Below, piece by piece: positions 55,342 to 64,000 of a stretch of DNA of 64,000 nt (positions are counted from its first letter, which is position 1; the number at the start of each line of letters is the position of its first letter). Both the position numbers and the translations under genes were made by a program. The notes under the pieces were generated by a model. It searched no databases. It saw nothing but the letters and a program-made list of their open reading frames with translations, and was not told where the DNA came from. This stretch comes from Vibrio owensii CAIM 1854 = LMG 25443 (lineage in GTDB: Bacteria > Pseudomonadota > Gammaproteobacteria > Enterobacterales > Vibrionaceae), in assembly GCF_000817815.1 (NCBI RefSeq), contig NZ_JPRD01000011.1, positions 186,001 through 250,000 of the forward strand. Direction: 5' to 3'.

Positions 55342-56514
55342 TTACGCTTTTTCTACCGCTACTTCTTCTGCCGCTTTCTTAGGTAGAGAGAAGTGCAATA
55401 GCGCATAACCTAGCACTGCTGCCGTTGTTGAGCCCATCAAGATACCTAGTCGAGCATAAGTATCGAACTCAGGACTTACGTTGCCGAATGCCAGTGATGA
55501 GATGAAGATCGACATCGTAAAGCCGATACCACACAGCACCGATACAGCGAAGATGTGCATAAAGTTCACGCCTTCTGGCAACTTAGCAATACCCATTTTC
55601 ACAGCAGCCCAGCTGAATGTGAAGATACCAAGTGGCTTACCAACCAACAGACCCAGTGCAATACCTAGAGGTAGCATAGAAGTCAGACCGGACATCGATA
55701 CGCCTTCTAGTGAGATACCAGCGTTTGCGAAGGCAAACAGAGGCAAGATACCGAATGCTACGTATGGGTGCAGTGCGTGCTCCATGTGTTTCAGTGGAGA
55801 GTGCTCGCCCTTCTTACCTTTAAGTGGGATAGCAAAACCGATTACTACACCCGCTAGTGTTGCGTGTACACCAGATTTCAGTACGGCAAACCAAAGGATC
55901 GCACCAACTATCATATACGGCGTTAACTTGGTGACGTTTTTCGCGTTCAGCATAAAGAGCACGCCCGTCATGATAAAGCCAACCACCAATGCCATTGTCG
56001 ATAGATCGCCTGTGTAGAAAAGCGCAATGATAACAACAACACCAAGGTCATCGATAATAGCCAATGCCAGTAGGAAAACCTTCAGGCTAATTGGCACACG
56101 CTTACCAAGAAGCGCCATGATACCTAAAGCGAAAGCAATGTCTGTGGCAGCTGGGATTGCCCAACCAGAAATCGCCTCTGGGTCACCGGCGTTAAATGCA
56201 ACATAAACAAGTGCCGGAGCCAACATACCGCCTACCGCTGCAATAGCAGGGAAGATTGCGGTTTCCTTCGATTTTAGTGCACCTTCAAGTAGCTCGCGCT
56301 TTACTTCAAGACCGATTAGTAGGAAGAACACAGCCATCAGGCCATCGTTGATCCAGTGAGAAACTGACATACCAAATACATAAGTATGCAGCATAGCTTG
56401 ATAAGTTTCGCCAAGTGGGGTGTTAGCAATGGTCATCGCAATTGCCGCAGCAATTACCAGAAGAATACCACCAGCGGATTCCATTTTGAAAAAGTCACGA
56501 ATGACATCGTTCAT
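55342..56514 (-). CDS. nhaA: Na+/H+ antiporter NhaA
   Basis: 390 residues, twelve helices. The ion-binding aspartates are D155-D156 (IIDDLG, E. coli D163-D164) and D125 ([11 protein letters not shown]. coli D133). [17 protein letters not shown] is the usual start. It exports Na+ in exchange for 2 H+, needed in marine salt. AAGGG lies eight bases before the ATG. A strong hairpin sits about 115-140 bases upstream. No nhaR is next to it. Confidence 0.96.
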   Translation of the reverse strand: MNDVIRDFFKMESAGGILLVIAAAIAMTIANTPLGETYQAMLHTYVFGMSVSHWINDGLMAVFFLLIGLEVKRELLEGALKSKETAIFPAIAAVGGMLAPALVYVAFNAGDPEAISGWAIPAATDIAFALGIMALLGKRVPISLKVFLLALAIIDDLGVVVIIALFYTGDLSTMALVVGFIMTGVLFMLNAKNVTKLTPYMIVGAILWFAVLKSGVHATLAGVVIGFAIPLKGKKGEHSPLKHMEHALHPYVAFGILPLFAFANAGISLEGVSMSGLTSMLPLGIALGLLVGKPLGIFTFSWAAVKMGIAKLPEGVNFMHIFAVSVLCGIGFTMSIFISSLAFGNVSPEFDTYARLGILMGSTTAAVLGYALLHFSLPKKAAEEVAVEKA

Positions 56515-56807
56515 GATTTCGCCCTTATATTTATTATCTTAATAAACGATTAACAAAGAATGATGAGAGTGTATAGCTGCTGAAAATTTTAGAATAATCG
56601 CTTGTTTAGAGTTTAAACTTCGATTTTTCCGATGTTTCATTTACGAAACATCGTATTTTTCAACAAGAACATAATTATTTACAAGACCTGCCTATCTCCT
56701 TATAAGCTCAATCTATTAACATAGACTACTATTAAGTTAGTATAATATCTGATGAATTTTCGTGATTAACGTGCGGTTTTGCGTCGAAAACTGCGTGTTT
56801 CATTATC
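56515..56807. other. Intergenic region upstream of nhaA
   Basis: About 290 bases, AT-rich. CGATGTTTC / GAAACATCG (56630-56653) is a perfect 9-bp hairpin, preceded by the palindrome GTTTAAAC (56611-56618). Both could be regulatory sites of nhaA. No gene seen. Confidence 0.45.
56630..56653. repeat. Perfect hairpin in the nhaA leader region
   Basis: 9-bp inverted repeat with a six-base ATTTAC loop. T residues follow on the plus strand and mild T content on the minus strand. It could be an operator or leader structure. Confidence 0.5.
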
Positions 56808-56838
56808 AAAAAAGCCACCCTTCTGGATGGCTTTTTTC
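56808..56838 (-). terminator. Terminator of the att-like operon
   Basis: AAAAAAGCCACCC pairs with GGATGGCTTTTTT with one mismatch and a TTCT loop. On the minus strand it runs into T residues just after the AttH stop. Confidence 0.8.
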
Positions 56839-56843
56839 GTATC

Positions 56844-57968
56844 CTAGTAACCGGTGAGTTGCATAAATCCCCAGGCTTCATTGGACCCCGATGCGAGTAT
56901 CGGGCCTTCCCAATATGGAATCACAAAGGGCAGCCACATGTCCGATTTTATGATCCTCGTCGTCAAATTAATCTTCTGATCGGGGACATTAATGATCCAC
57001 TGCAGCGGTAAACGTCGTCCATTGGACAAGTTGGTCACCTGTAGTGGCGTCATGGTTAAATCTTTTTCGGTAAGGTTAATCACCTTGCCAGAACGCGTTG
57101 ATAGTGTGCCAAATAGATGTGGCACCTGACCATTGTGTCGATAGCGGCTTACTGTCAATGCGCGGCCATCATCAAGATTAAATACAAACCAATCCCAACC
57201 TTGCTGCCCTTCACCAATCAGGCCGCTTCCCCACTCTTTCTGCGTCCATCCAGAGCCAGAGACTGGGATTTCACGACCATTTAAGGTCAGTGTACCTTTT
57301 ACATTAAGGAACGGCGCACTGAAGCTGAAAGAAGCAATAGATTGAAGTGCGTGTTTAACTTGGAAGCCCTGATCACCATTTACTACAAATGGACCATTGG
57401 TTGTGGTGTTCAAATCAAGCGCAAACGTGTCGGTCGCTACGTCTAGGTTACCCGGAAATGGAGTAGAGCCCAATGCTCGCCAGTTCCAGTTATCAATCCA
57501 CAAGCGGAACGGGCGATTCGTCATTCCAGCCTGTCCAATGCCGCCTCGTGCAACTCTCTGCTCTTTCCACACATGAGAGCCAGAGCTCACAACGACATGG
57601 GAGATAAACAATTGTGGGTTCTGCCAACCGCGAGTATCTCGTTCGTCCGTAGCAACTCGGAAGTAGCTCCATTGAACGTTATATACTTTGCCGTTCTTGT
57701 CTTGAACTTTGGCAAAGTAGTTCCACCATTCATGTTGATAGTCAGGGTGGAAACGAAAATCCTGCGGCAGTGAAACATGTTGATCTGGTAGTACCGGCTC
57801 AAAGATGGTTTTGCTCTCGCGTTTTAGAACATCGCTGATCTCACTTTGTTCTGTTGCCGTCGCTTCTGCCCAATGCGTAACATACAAAGTCACACCCGCT
57901 AATGCGATAAACACAACAAACACCAGCGCAGAAATAGAAAACGTCTTTTTTGGGGTCATCTTCTTCAT
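56844..57968 (-). CDS. attH: AttH/CrtC-like lipocalin-fold protein
   Basis: About 374 residues from the ATG at 57968, which overlaps the permease stop by one base (TAATG); the longer frame start is spurious. A membrane anchor (about 10-30) is followed by two lipocalin-like halves: HPDYQHEWWNYFAKV, VSGSGWTQKEWGSG, GWDWFVFNLDDGRALTV. This is the AttH/CrtC (hydroxyneurosporene synthase-like) family, usually linked to lipid-type ABC exporters. The ligand is unknown. Confidence 0.87.
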   Translation of the reverse strand: MKKMTPKKTFSISALVFVVFIALAGVTLYVTHWAEATATEQSEISDVLKRESKTIFEPVLPDQHVSLPQDFRFHPDYQHEWWNYFAKVQDKNGKVYNVQWSYFRVATDERDTRGWQNPQLFISHVVVSSGSHVWKEQRVARGGIGQAGMTNRPFRLWIDNWNWRALGSTPFPGNLDVATDTFALDLNTTTNGPFVVNGDQGFQVKHALQSIASFSFSAPFLNVKGTLTLNGREIPVSGSGWTQKEWGSGLIGEGQQGWDWFVFNLDDGRALTVSRYRHNGQVPHLFGTLSTRSGKVINLTEKDLTMTPLQVTNLSNGRRLPLQWIINVPDQKINLTTRIIKSDMWLPFVIPYWEGPILASGSNEAWGFMQLTGY

Positions 57969-60421
57969 TACAACGCATCCCTTAACGATTTCATCGGCGT
58001 GCTCTTGATCATTCTTATCACAGGCAATGCCCCTGCGATCATGATGGCCAACATCGCCCAAGCAATTGTCTGAACGTATTCCCAAGGAATGGTTTGAAGC
58101 TCCAACGACCAGCCGAAGGACTGCTTAATGATGATATCGACGATCAAGTGCGCCAACGCTAAGCCCAGTGGAACCGCGATAATCGCAGAAATCATACCGA
58201 AGGCGAACAACTGTAAACCACCTAACAAGACGAGTTCTTTGCCTGAAACGCCCATACACCGCAACAAAGAGAAGTGTCGTTGACGAGAAAGCTCACCTGC
58301 GAGCGTTGCAAAGAACAAACCAAACACAGCGATAATCAACGTAATGTTGCCCAGCGTACCCGCGATCGCAAAGGTATGGTCAAACACGCGCATGGCTTGG
58401 TTATAGATATTGTTATTGTCAAACACTCGATCTTGCGACAGACGGAATACGTTCTCTAGACGACGCTTTAAGCCTTCGCCATTCACGTTGTCTTCGAGCA
58501 AGACGCCAAGCCCAACGTTGCCGGAGCCTGCGAACGCATACAGCCAATTGCGATGCGACATCATGACTTGATTGTATGGGTTGCCATAGTCGTAGTAGAC
58601 ACCAACGACTTGCCACCCTCCTCCTAATGGAGGTTGCAGGTCTATGTAATCACCAGGGCGAATGTCGAGCTTTAATGCCATGGATTCACTTACCATCAAA
58701 CTCTTAGAGTGATGTAAATGATACCAATAGTTAGGCACACCAAGTTTCACGGTTAGAGAGTCCAACTCGCCCTCGGAAGCGCCTGTACTCACAACCTGCA
58801 AGGCACCACGTTCAGTCGGTACGTCTTTTTCCCAACGCCACCAAACCGAATCAACCTCTGGCTGCTCTTTTAACCAAGAACTCATGCGTGCAGCAGAGTT
58901 GTTGGTTGGGTAAATATAGAGATCGGCCGCTAAGCGTTGGCTCAGCCATTTGTCCGTCGTATCTCGGAAGCTACCCACCATGGTTTCAACACCAATGTTT
59001 GCCGCAAGTGCAAGCATAAAGGCCATGGTCGCTACACCTCGGTAACTCATACTTGCCGCCGCGTCAGCAAAGAACCAACGTACACGAACCCATCGTAATG
59101 AATAAGAGAAGCTTTGGAACATGTGCCACATCAGGAACGGCATAAACAACGCCACACTGATCAGCATTAGAGCGATAATCGCAAAACCTGACTCTTGCGT
59201 TTTTGGTGCCTGATAAACCGCAACAGCAGCCACACAGAACCCACAAGCTGCGAAAGCTTGCCAAGAGAACTCACGCCCAGCAAAACGCATTAGGGACAAG
59301 CGAGAAGATAAGCGAATAGGTTGTGATTTTAATAAGCGGATTAACGGCCACAGACAGGAAATCAACGCACCCAATGCCGACATAGCCAAACTGTATAGGC
59401 TGGATTCCCAAGACCAACCAATCGTCAGTCCTACATTGGCATCGTATAAATCACTCAAGCTTGATGAAACGGCAGGAATAAGCTCGTTGGCTAGAATCAA
59501 ACCGAAGAAGTTACCACATGCCCAAGCGACAAGAACAAGTATGGTCAGCTCCAGCATCAAAGCTTGTGCCAATTGCATGCCATTCACACCGGTTTGACGA
59601 AGAATCCCCACCAAACGTTGACGTTGAATGAAAGACAAAGACATCGCTTGATAGAAGATGAACAAGCCAACTAGGAACGATAGCATGCCCATTGCTGTCA
59701 GGTTCATGTGGAAGGCTTTCGTCAAAGACTCCAATTCTGAGCGGCTATTACGTACCAGCGTCATGCCATTTGGCAGCATATTTTTCAGCGCTAGCACCTT
59801 CTCTTCTGGCATTTCGCCACACGCAATCGCGGACAAGCCAGAGCTGCGCTTTAACATTCGAAGAAGCGAAATGTCCGTCACTAAGCGCGTGCCTGAAAGT
59901 AAGTTGTCGCTGTCGACTTTCAACGGCCCTAATCTGCTGCCATCGTTGAGAGTGATAAAATCACCATCATTCCATGACATGTGAGACGCTAAGTCTTGGC
60001 TCACTAAAATTGGGTAAGGCGGCGTCATCAACGTCAGCATAGGAAGGTCTTTTAGCGACTTTCCTTGCTGCAAAGGCAGTAACGCAACTGGGTCTACCCC
60101 AACCAACATAAGGCTCAAGTCGGCTTTGGTATCGAGATGAAGAACATCAAAAGGCGCACATTGATTGAAGCCAGCGCGACGCAGTTGAATATAAAAGCCT
60201 TGAGGGATTTTATTAGCTGAATGCTTAGTACGAATACGGTAAGGCAAAGGGTTTGAAAAGAGTTTCTCACCGGTTTCGTAGCTCTGTTTTGCGTGTTGGT
60301 TAATTGATGTCACACCGACAAGAAGTGATACACCTAAGGTTAAACCAAGCCAAACAAGAATAATTTGAAGTGGATAGCGACGGTAATGACCGAGTAGTGC
60401 CTTAACTACGGGCCATAACAT
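57968..60421 (-). CDS. attFG: ABC transporter permease, AttFG-like, with FtsX domains
   Basis: 817 residues from the ATG at 60421 (GGAGG eight bases before), overlapping the ATPase gene end by 20 bases. It has two FtsX-like permease modules, each with a four-helix group: one near 250-400 and a second at the C-terminus, with large extracytoplasmic MacB-like domains (about 40-230 and 490-650). The layout is that of lipoprotein/lipid-type exporters rather than importers. It is translationally coupled to both neighbours. Confidence 0.88.
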   Translation of the reverse strand: MLWPVVKALLGHYRRYPLQIILVWLGLTLGVSLLVGVTSINQHAKQSYETGEKLFSNPLPYRIRTKHSANKIPQGFYIQLRRAGFNQCAPFDVLHLDTKADLSLMLVGVDPVALLPLQQGKSLKDLPMLTLMTPPYPILVSQDLASHMSWNDGDFITLNDGSRLGPLKVDSDNLLSGTRLVTDISLLRMLKRSSGLSAIACGEMPEEKVLALKNMLPNGMTLVRNSRSELESLTKAFHMNLTAMGMLSFLVGLFIFYQAMSLSFIQRQRLVGILRQTGVNGMQLAQALMLELTILVLVAWACGNFFGLILANELIPAVSSSLSDLYDANVGLTIGWSWESSLYSLAMSALGALISCLWPLIRLLKSQPIRLSSRLSLMRFAGREFSWQAFAACGFCVAAVAVYQAPKTQESGFAIIALMLISVALFMPFLMWHMFQSFSYSLRWVRVRWFFADAAASMSYRGVATMAFMLALAANIGVETMVGSFRDTTDKWLSQRLAADLYIYPTNNSAARMSSWLKEQPEVDSVWWRWEKDVPTERGALQVVSTGASEGELDSLTVKLGVPNYWYHLHHSKSLMVSESMALKLDIRPGDYIDLQPPLGGGWQVVGVYYDYGNPYNQVMMSHRNWLYAFAGSGNVGLGVLLEDNVNGEGLKRRLENVFRLSQDRVFDNNNIYNQAMRVFDHTFAIAGTLGNITLIIAVFGLFFATLAGELSRQRHFSLLRCMGVSGKELVLLGGLQLFAFGMISAIIAVPLGLALAHLIVDIIIKQSFGWSLELQTIPWEYVQTIAWAMLAIMIAGALPVIRMIKSTPMKSLRDAL

Positions 60422-61073
60422 GCAGCTGTCCTCCTTGAAGACGAATTCTACCTTCCATATGCTCTGCGACTTTCTCACTGTGCGTAACCAACAGCAGCGT
60501 ACACTCTAATTGGCGTGCAAGGCTGGTTAGCAGACGCATTACCGCTTCAGCATTACGCTCATCCAAGCTACCTGTCGGCTCATCGGCAAGCAGGATTTTC
60601 GGCTCCATATACAAAGCACGAGCAATCGCAGCACGTTGTTGCTGACCACCAGACACTTCTTCAGGGTAACGACCTAAAAGCGGCATAAGATCGAGAGCAG
60701 AAAGAATTTGACGCCACAAGCCTTTGTCTTCTTGTAAGCCTTTTAATTGGCGGCAGAAGCGGATGTTGTCAGCGATATTCAAGGTAGGAAGCAGGTTGAA
60801 CTGCTGGAAGATATTTCCAATGTTGTTGCGGCGGTAGAGTGTTCTAAGATGTTCAGGTGCGCTATGCATTGCAAAGCTTGGGTATTGGATCTCGCCCGAA
60901 TCGGCAGTATCAAGGCCTGCGATAAGGTTAAGGAGCGTACTTTTCCCCGATCCACTTTCACCCATTAATGCGACTTGTTCACCTTGTTGTAATGTTAATT
61001 CTGCCCCTTGTAGTACAGGATGAAACTCTCCCCCGTCTACATAGCCTTTACATAGGTCTGACAGTTTTAACAT
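60402..61073 (-). CDS. attE: ABC transporter ATPase, AttE-like
   Basis: 223 residues. Walker A GESGSGKST, Q-loop FQQFNLLPTL, signature VSGGQQQRAAIARAL, Walker B ILLADEPTGSLD and H-loop VTHS are all intact, close to the LolD/MacB group. It powers the downstream permease in the same operon (attE-attFG-attH). A start at 61073 with weak ribosome signal is accepted from homologue length. Confidence 0.92.
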   Translation of the reverse strand: MLKLSDLCKGYVDGGEFHPVLQGAELTLQQGEQVALMGESGSGKSTLLNLIAGLDTADSGEIQYPSFAMHSAPEHLRTLYRRNNIGNIFQQFNLLPTLNIADNIRFCRQLKGLQEDKGLWRQILSALDLMPLLGRYPEEVSGGQQQRAAIARALYMEPKILLADEPTGSLDERNAEAVMRLLTSLARQLECTLLLVTHSEKVAEHMEGRIRLQGGQLHVMARS

Positions 61074-61202
61074 TGATTTTGCCGCTCAAATGGTGTTTAA
61101 AAATTGGAATCAGAATCTACACTAAAATCCTGTTGGTAGGAAGTATTTTGAATAGTTGATCACACTATCAGAGTACAAATGCAACTTGTCTCGCGACCCT
61201 TC

Positions 61203-62579
61203 CTAAACATCGATCAAATTTTTCATCCATTTCTTGCTCGCCATGCGGTGTAGGCATGTTCCCCACTTCACCACTTCTTCGGTCAAAAACAGTAAATAAA
61301 CCCACTGTGGCTCAAAGCCTAGATAGATGGCACCAAAGGCGGCTAATGGAATACTTATTACCCATTGTGCGATCAGATCTTGGTACAAACAGAACTTCAC
61401 ATCCCCACCCGCACGAAGCACACCGACAATAGCCATCATAGGAACAGAACGAAGTACCACCCCGACGGCAAGAATCACCATAAACTGTTCAGCTAGGTGG
61501 CGCGTTTCTGGCGTCAGAGCACTAAAGGCATCGAGAATAAGTTGGTTTGAGAGCAGAAGTAAAATCGCGACAACGACGGCTATCAATACATTGAGAATCA
61601 CGGTTGCCCACGCTTGATAGTAAACCGGACCAAAGTTCTTGGCGCCTAATTGATTACCCACCAATACCGCAGCAGCGTTGGATGAACCGATCATCATAGC
61701 AAGAGCAATCGACTCTACCGGCGTCATTACTGACAATGCCGCTAAGCCCTGCACGCCTGCTTGTCCCATAATCGCGTGATAAGCAAACAAGCCGCCCGCC
61801 CATGCTAGGAAGTTAAATGTTGTCGGAAGGGAAAGTTTTAAGAAACGGGTGATTTTATCCAACACTAAGCTGGCACGAATGTCGTCCAAACCAAAAGCAA
61901 TGATGTGTTTTTTAAACCACAGGTAACTGAATAAACAAGTTACTTCAATAGCACCACTGATGACGGTTGCAATGGCAGCCCCTTTAATGCCCATCGCAGG
62001 AAAGCCAAATTGCCCAAAAATAAGCACCCAGTTAAGGAAGATATTAGACAGAATGCCGATGCCGCTAAAAAACGTACTTAGACCCGGTTGATGCATAGCA
62101 CGGAGACCAACCGCCATACTTGCGACACAGGCAACAGCAAACATGCTAACCGATGAAATAACGAGATAATCAGCACCAAGCCGAATCACCTCTTCCGAAT
62201 CTGTCGTCAAACGCATGATGGGTTCTGGGAACAGAACGAATAACACCACAGTAAAGGCAGCGAAAACCATGGAGATCATCCACGTCAACGACGTACTTTG
62301 CCTTACACCAACTTTGTTTCCCGCTCCCCAGTACTGCGCTGTTAACGACGCTCCTCCAGTTGTTACGCCAAGGAGCATGATGGTCGTAACGAATGTCGCT
62401 CTTGCTGCAACGCCGACCGCAGCAATTTCCGCCTCGCCCAATTGACCTAGCATCAGTACATCCATCAAGCTTCGGCTGGAGAACATCATGCTCTGTAAAG
62501 TGATGGGTAATGCAATGGCAAATAGTCGACGTAAAAACGACTTATCGGCATGAGTAACCAGTTGTGAGAAAAAAGTCAT
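61203..62579 (-). CDS. MATE-family multidrug efflux pump
   Basis: 458 residues, twelve helices in two halves: PITLQSMMFSSRSLMDVLMLGQLG and PTTFNFLAWAGGLFAYHAIMGQAG are the paired family segments. It exports cationic drugs or other organic solutes in exchange for Na+ or H+; the substrate cannot be told. GGAG lies seven bases before the ATG. Divergent from the SDR gene on its right and separated from attE by 129 bases. Confidence 0.9.
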   Translation of the reverse strand: MTFFSQLVTHADKSFLRRLFAIALPITLQSMMFSSRSLMDVLMLGQLGEAEIAAVGVAARATFVTTIMLLGVTTGGASLTAQYWGAGNKVGVRQSTSLTWMISMVFAAFTVVLFVLFPEPIMRLTTDSEEVIRLGADYLVISSVSMFAVACVASMAVGLRAMHQPGLSTFFSGIGILSNIFLNWVLIFGQFGFPAMGIKGAAIATVISGAIEVTCLFSYLWFKKHIIAFGLDDIRASLVLDKITRFLKLSLPTTFNFLAWAGGLFAYHAIMGQAGVQGLAALSVMTPVESIALAMMIGSSNAAAVLVGNQLGAKNFGPVYYQAWATVILNVLIAVVVAILLLLSNQLILDAFSALTPETRHLAEQFMVILAVGVVLRSVPMMAIVGVLRAGGDVKFCLYQDLIAQWVISIPLAAFGAIYLGFEPQWVYLLFLTEEVVKWGTCLHRMASKKWMKNLIDV

Positions 62580-62674
62580 GCACGCTCCGACGACAACTTA
62601 TTGATAGAACGAGAAAAGTGTCTCATGATTATACCCAGTGGTGACTAATCCACCAGCAATAAAAAGGACTCAGA

Positions 62675-64000
62675 ATGAAAAAGGTGTTGGTACTTGGGGC
62701 TTCCGGATACATTGGCTCACAGCTTCTTCCACAACTGCTCGACAAAGGTTACATTGTCACGGCAGCCGCGCGTCATATAGACTATTTAGAATCTCGAACG
62801 CAGCCACACCCTAATCTCACACTCACTTATTTAGACCTCGCAGACGCAGAAACGACACTCGAAGTCGTAAATGATTTTGATTTGGTGTTCTTCCTTGTGC
62901 ACGGTATGGCGCAAGGTCACGACTTTGTTGAGTACGAATTAAACCTCGCAGAGAACTTCAAAAATGCGCTTGAGAAAAGTCGTGTAGAACACGTGATCTA
63001 CTTGAGTGCGATTCAGCCTCAAACCGGCAACTCTCAACACTTAGCAGCACGTAAAGCAACGGGGAAGATCATTCGCCAAGCTGGCATTCCTGTTACCGAG
63101 CTTCGTGCAGGCGTGATTATTGGGCCGGGGTCTGCGGCATTCGAGATCATGCGTGACTTCGTCTATAACCTACCAATTCTGATTGCGCCTAAGTGGGTCG
63201 ATTCCAAAGCCAACCCAATCGCCCTACCCAACCTCAATCACTACTTGCTTAAACTGGCAGAAACTAAGCCAACAGAAAGTGAAATCTACGAAGTCGGTGG
63301 GCCAGACACATTAAGTTATCGCGAGCAATTTGAAGTCATTTGTAAGATCACGAAAAAACCTTACCGACTTTGGTCAACCCCACTGCTGACACCCAAAATG
63401 GCGTCGTATTGGTTAGCTATTGTGACGTCAGTTCCTGCAAGTATTGGTAAAGCGTTGCTAGCTGGTTTGGAGCACGATTACATTGCCGATACCAAAGCCA
63501 TTCACGAACGATTTCCACAAGAGCTAATCAGCTATGAACAATCCGTAGCGGACACCATCGCTACGGAAGGAACTTTTGTGCGCAGCAACGTATGGGGTTT
63601 TGAACCAGCAGCACTCAAACGTTGGCAACCGGGCTACGGGTATTATCCAAAACAGGCAGGAGCAAGCATTAAGACAAAAGCCTCTGCAGAATCACTTTGG
63701 AAGGTCGCACAAAAGATCGGGAGCCCCGAAAAAGGCTATTACTTTGCCAACATCCTTTGGCACACCCGAGAGTGGCTCGATATCTTCTTTGGTGGAGGGA
63801 AACCCATTCGAGTTTCACCACCAGGGCCAGAGCTCAAAGTGGGTGATTTCATTGATTCATGGAAGGTGATTCGCTGCGAAGAGAACCAGTTCCTCTCACT
63901 GTTTTTCGGTATGAAAGGGCCGGGACTTGGTCGTTTAGAAATAACAATAAAAGACGATGGCGAAGAGCGCGAGTTCGATATCACCGCATGGTGGCATCCG
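62675..64000 (+). CDS. SDR-family NAD(P)-binding protein with DUF2867 C-terminus, partial
   Basis: 442 codons are visible, running off the right edge without a stop. AAGGA lies seven bases before the ATG at 62675. The N-terminal Rossmann motif is GASGYIG (8-14), with the usual YLSAI and LRAGVIIGPG segments of atypical SDR/NmrA-like proteins. Residues from about 310 onward (WGFEPAALKRWQPGYGYYPK, GYYFANILWHTREWLDIFFGG) match the DUF2867 domain. Such fusions are often annotated as NAD-dependent epimerase-like proteins. Function unknown. Confidence 0.85.
   Translation, partial: MKKVLVLGASGYIGSQLLPQLLDKGYIVTAAARHIDYLESRTQPHPNLTLTYLDLADAETTLEVVNDFDLVFFLVHGMAQGHDFVEYELNLAENFKNALEKSRVEHVIYLSAIQPQTGNSQHLAARKATGKIIRQAGIPVTELRAGVIIGPGSAAFEIMRDFVYNLPILIAPKWVDSKANPIALPNLNHYLLKLAETKPTESEIYEVGGPDTLSYREQFEVICKITKKPYRLWSTPLLTPKMASYWLAIVTSVPASIGKALLAGLEHDYIADTKAIHERFPQELISYEQSVADTIATEGTFVRSNVWGFEPAALKRWQPGYGYYPKQAGASIKTKASAESLWKVAQKIGSPEKGYYFANILWHTREWLDIFFGGGKPIRVSPPGPELKVGDFIDSWKVIRCEENQFLSLFFGMKGPGLGRLEITIKDDGEEREFDITAWWHP

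Noticed and set aside
55481..56017. 178-codon frame opposite nhaA
   Set aside because: Shadow of the NhaA membrane helices; no start signal or family resemblance.

Overview
The window reads as a stretch of the large chromosome of a Vibrio species, most likely of the Harveyi/parahaemolyticus group. The basis is family resemblance of the translated proteins: a long-form PurC, a VcINDY-type dicarboxylate transporter, PanP, TfoX, HexR, FabV, and a fabV-fadE-psrA-sRNA order that matches the V. cholerae vrrA locus. No species could be fixed without database searches. It is dense, ordinary vibrio chromosome with about 50 protein genes, many intrinsic terminators, no rRNA, tRNA, CRISPR or transposon, and one clearly accessory-looking stretch (about 24.9-30.6 kb).

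Layout. 0-9.3 kb: end of an unidentified gene, purC behind a PurR box, a Tat-exported PhoD phosphatase, a small hypothetical gene, a frameshifted outer-membrane phospholipase A (pldA), an HrpB helicase, and NAD malic enzyme behind an FNR-type palindrome. 9.4-16.5 kb: a SanA-like DUF218 protein, an INDY dicarboxylate carrier, a diguanylate cyclase, a DUF2797 protein, and a coupled pair made of an Fe(II)/2-oxoglutarate hydroxylase and a PLP enzyme. 16.9-24.8 kb: trxB, cydD-cydC, the divergent pair dsdA/dsdC, and an EAL protein.

24.9-30.6 kb: four tandem paralogues that join a Xre-type DNA-binding head to an unnamed conserved C-terminal domain of about 220 residues. Long AT-rich intergenic DNA follows the third and fourth copies, and one orphan hypothetical gene closes the region. 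This is the best candidate in the window for an undescribed system.

30.7-41 kb: a solute-binding protein overlapping a periplasm-sensing diguanylate cyclase, serC, a YdgA-like protein, a hybrid pseudo-receiver/cNMP-binding/histidine kinase overlapping its response regulator, a small beta-barrel, and tfoX (competence regulator) with two CRP boxes. 41-50.5 kb: HDOD protein, lysO-type exporter, a secreted hypothetical protein, panP, hexR with a structured leader, an iron alcohol dehydrogenase, grxA and ybjL.

50.5-64 kb: a lipid block (fabV, fadE, TetR regulator psrA with a PsrA-type operator at its own start), a sigma-E-driven sRNA matching VrrA, nhaA, an AttEFGH-like ABC exporter operon with a lipocalin-like AttH, a MATE pump, and a truncated SDR/DUF2867 gene running off the right edge.

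Themes: second-messenger signalling (two GGDEF proteins, one EAL, one HDOD), redox and respiration (trxB, cydDC, grxA), and central carbon control (maeA, hexR, INDY).
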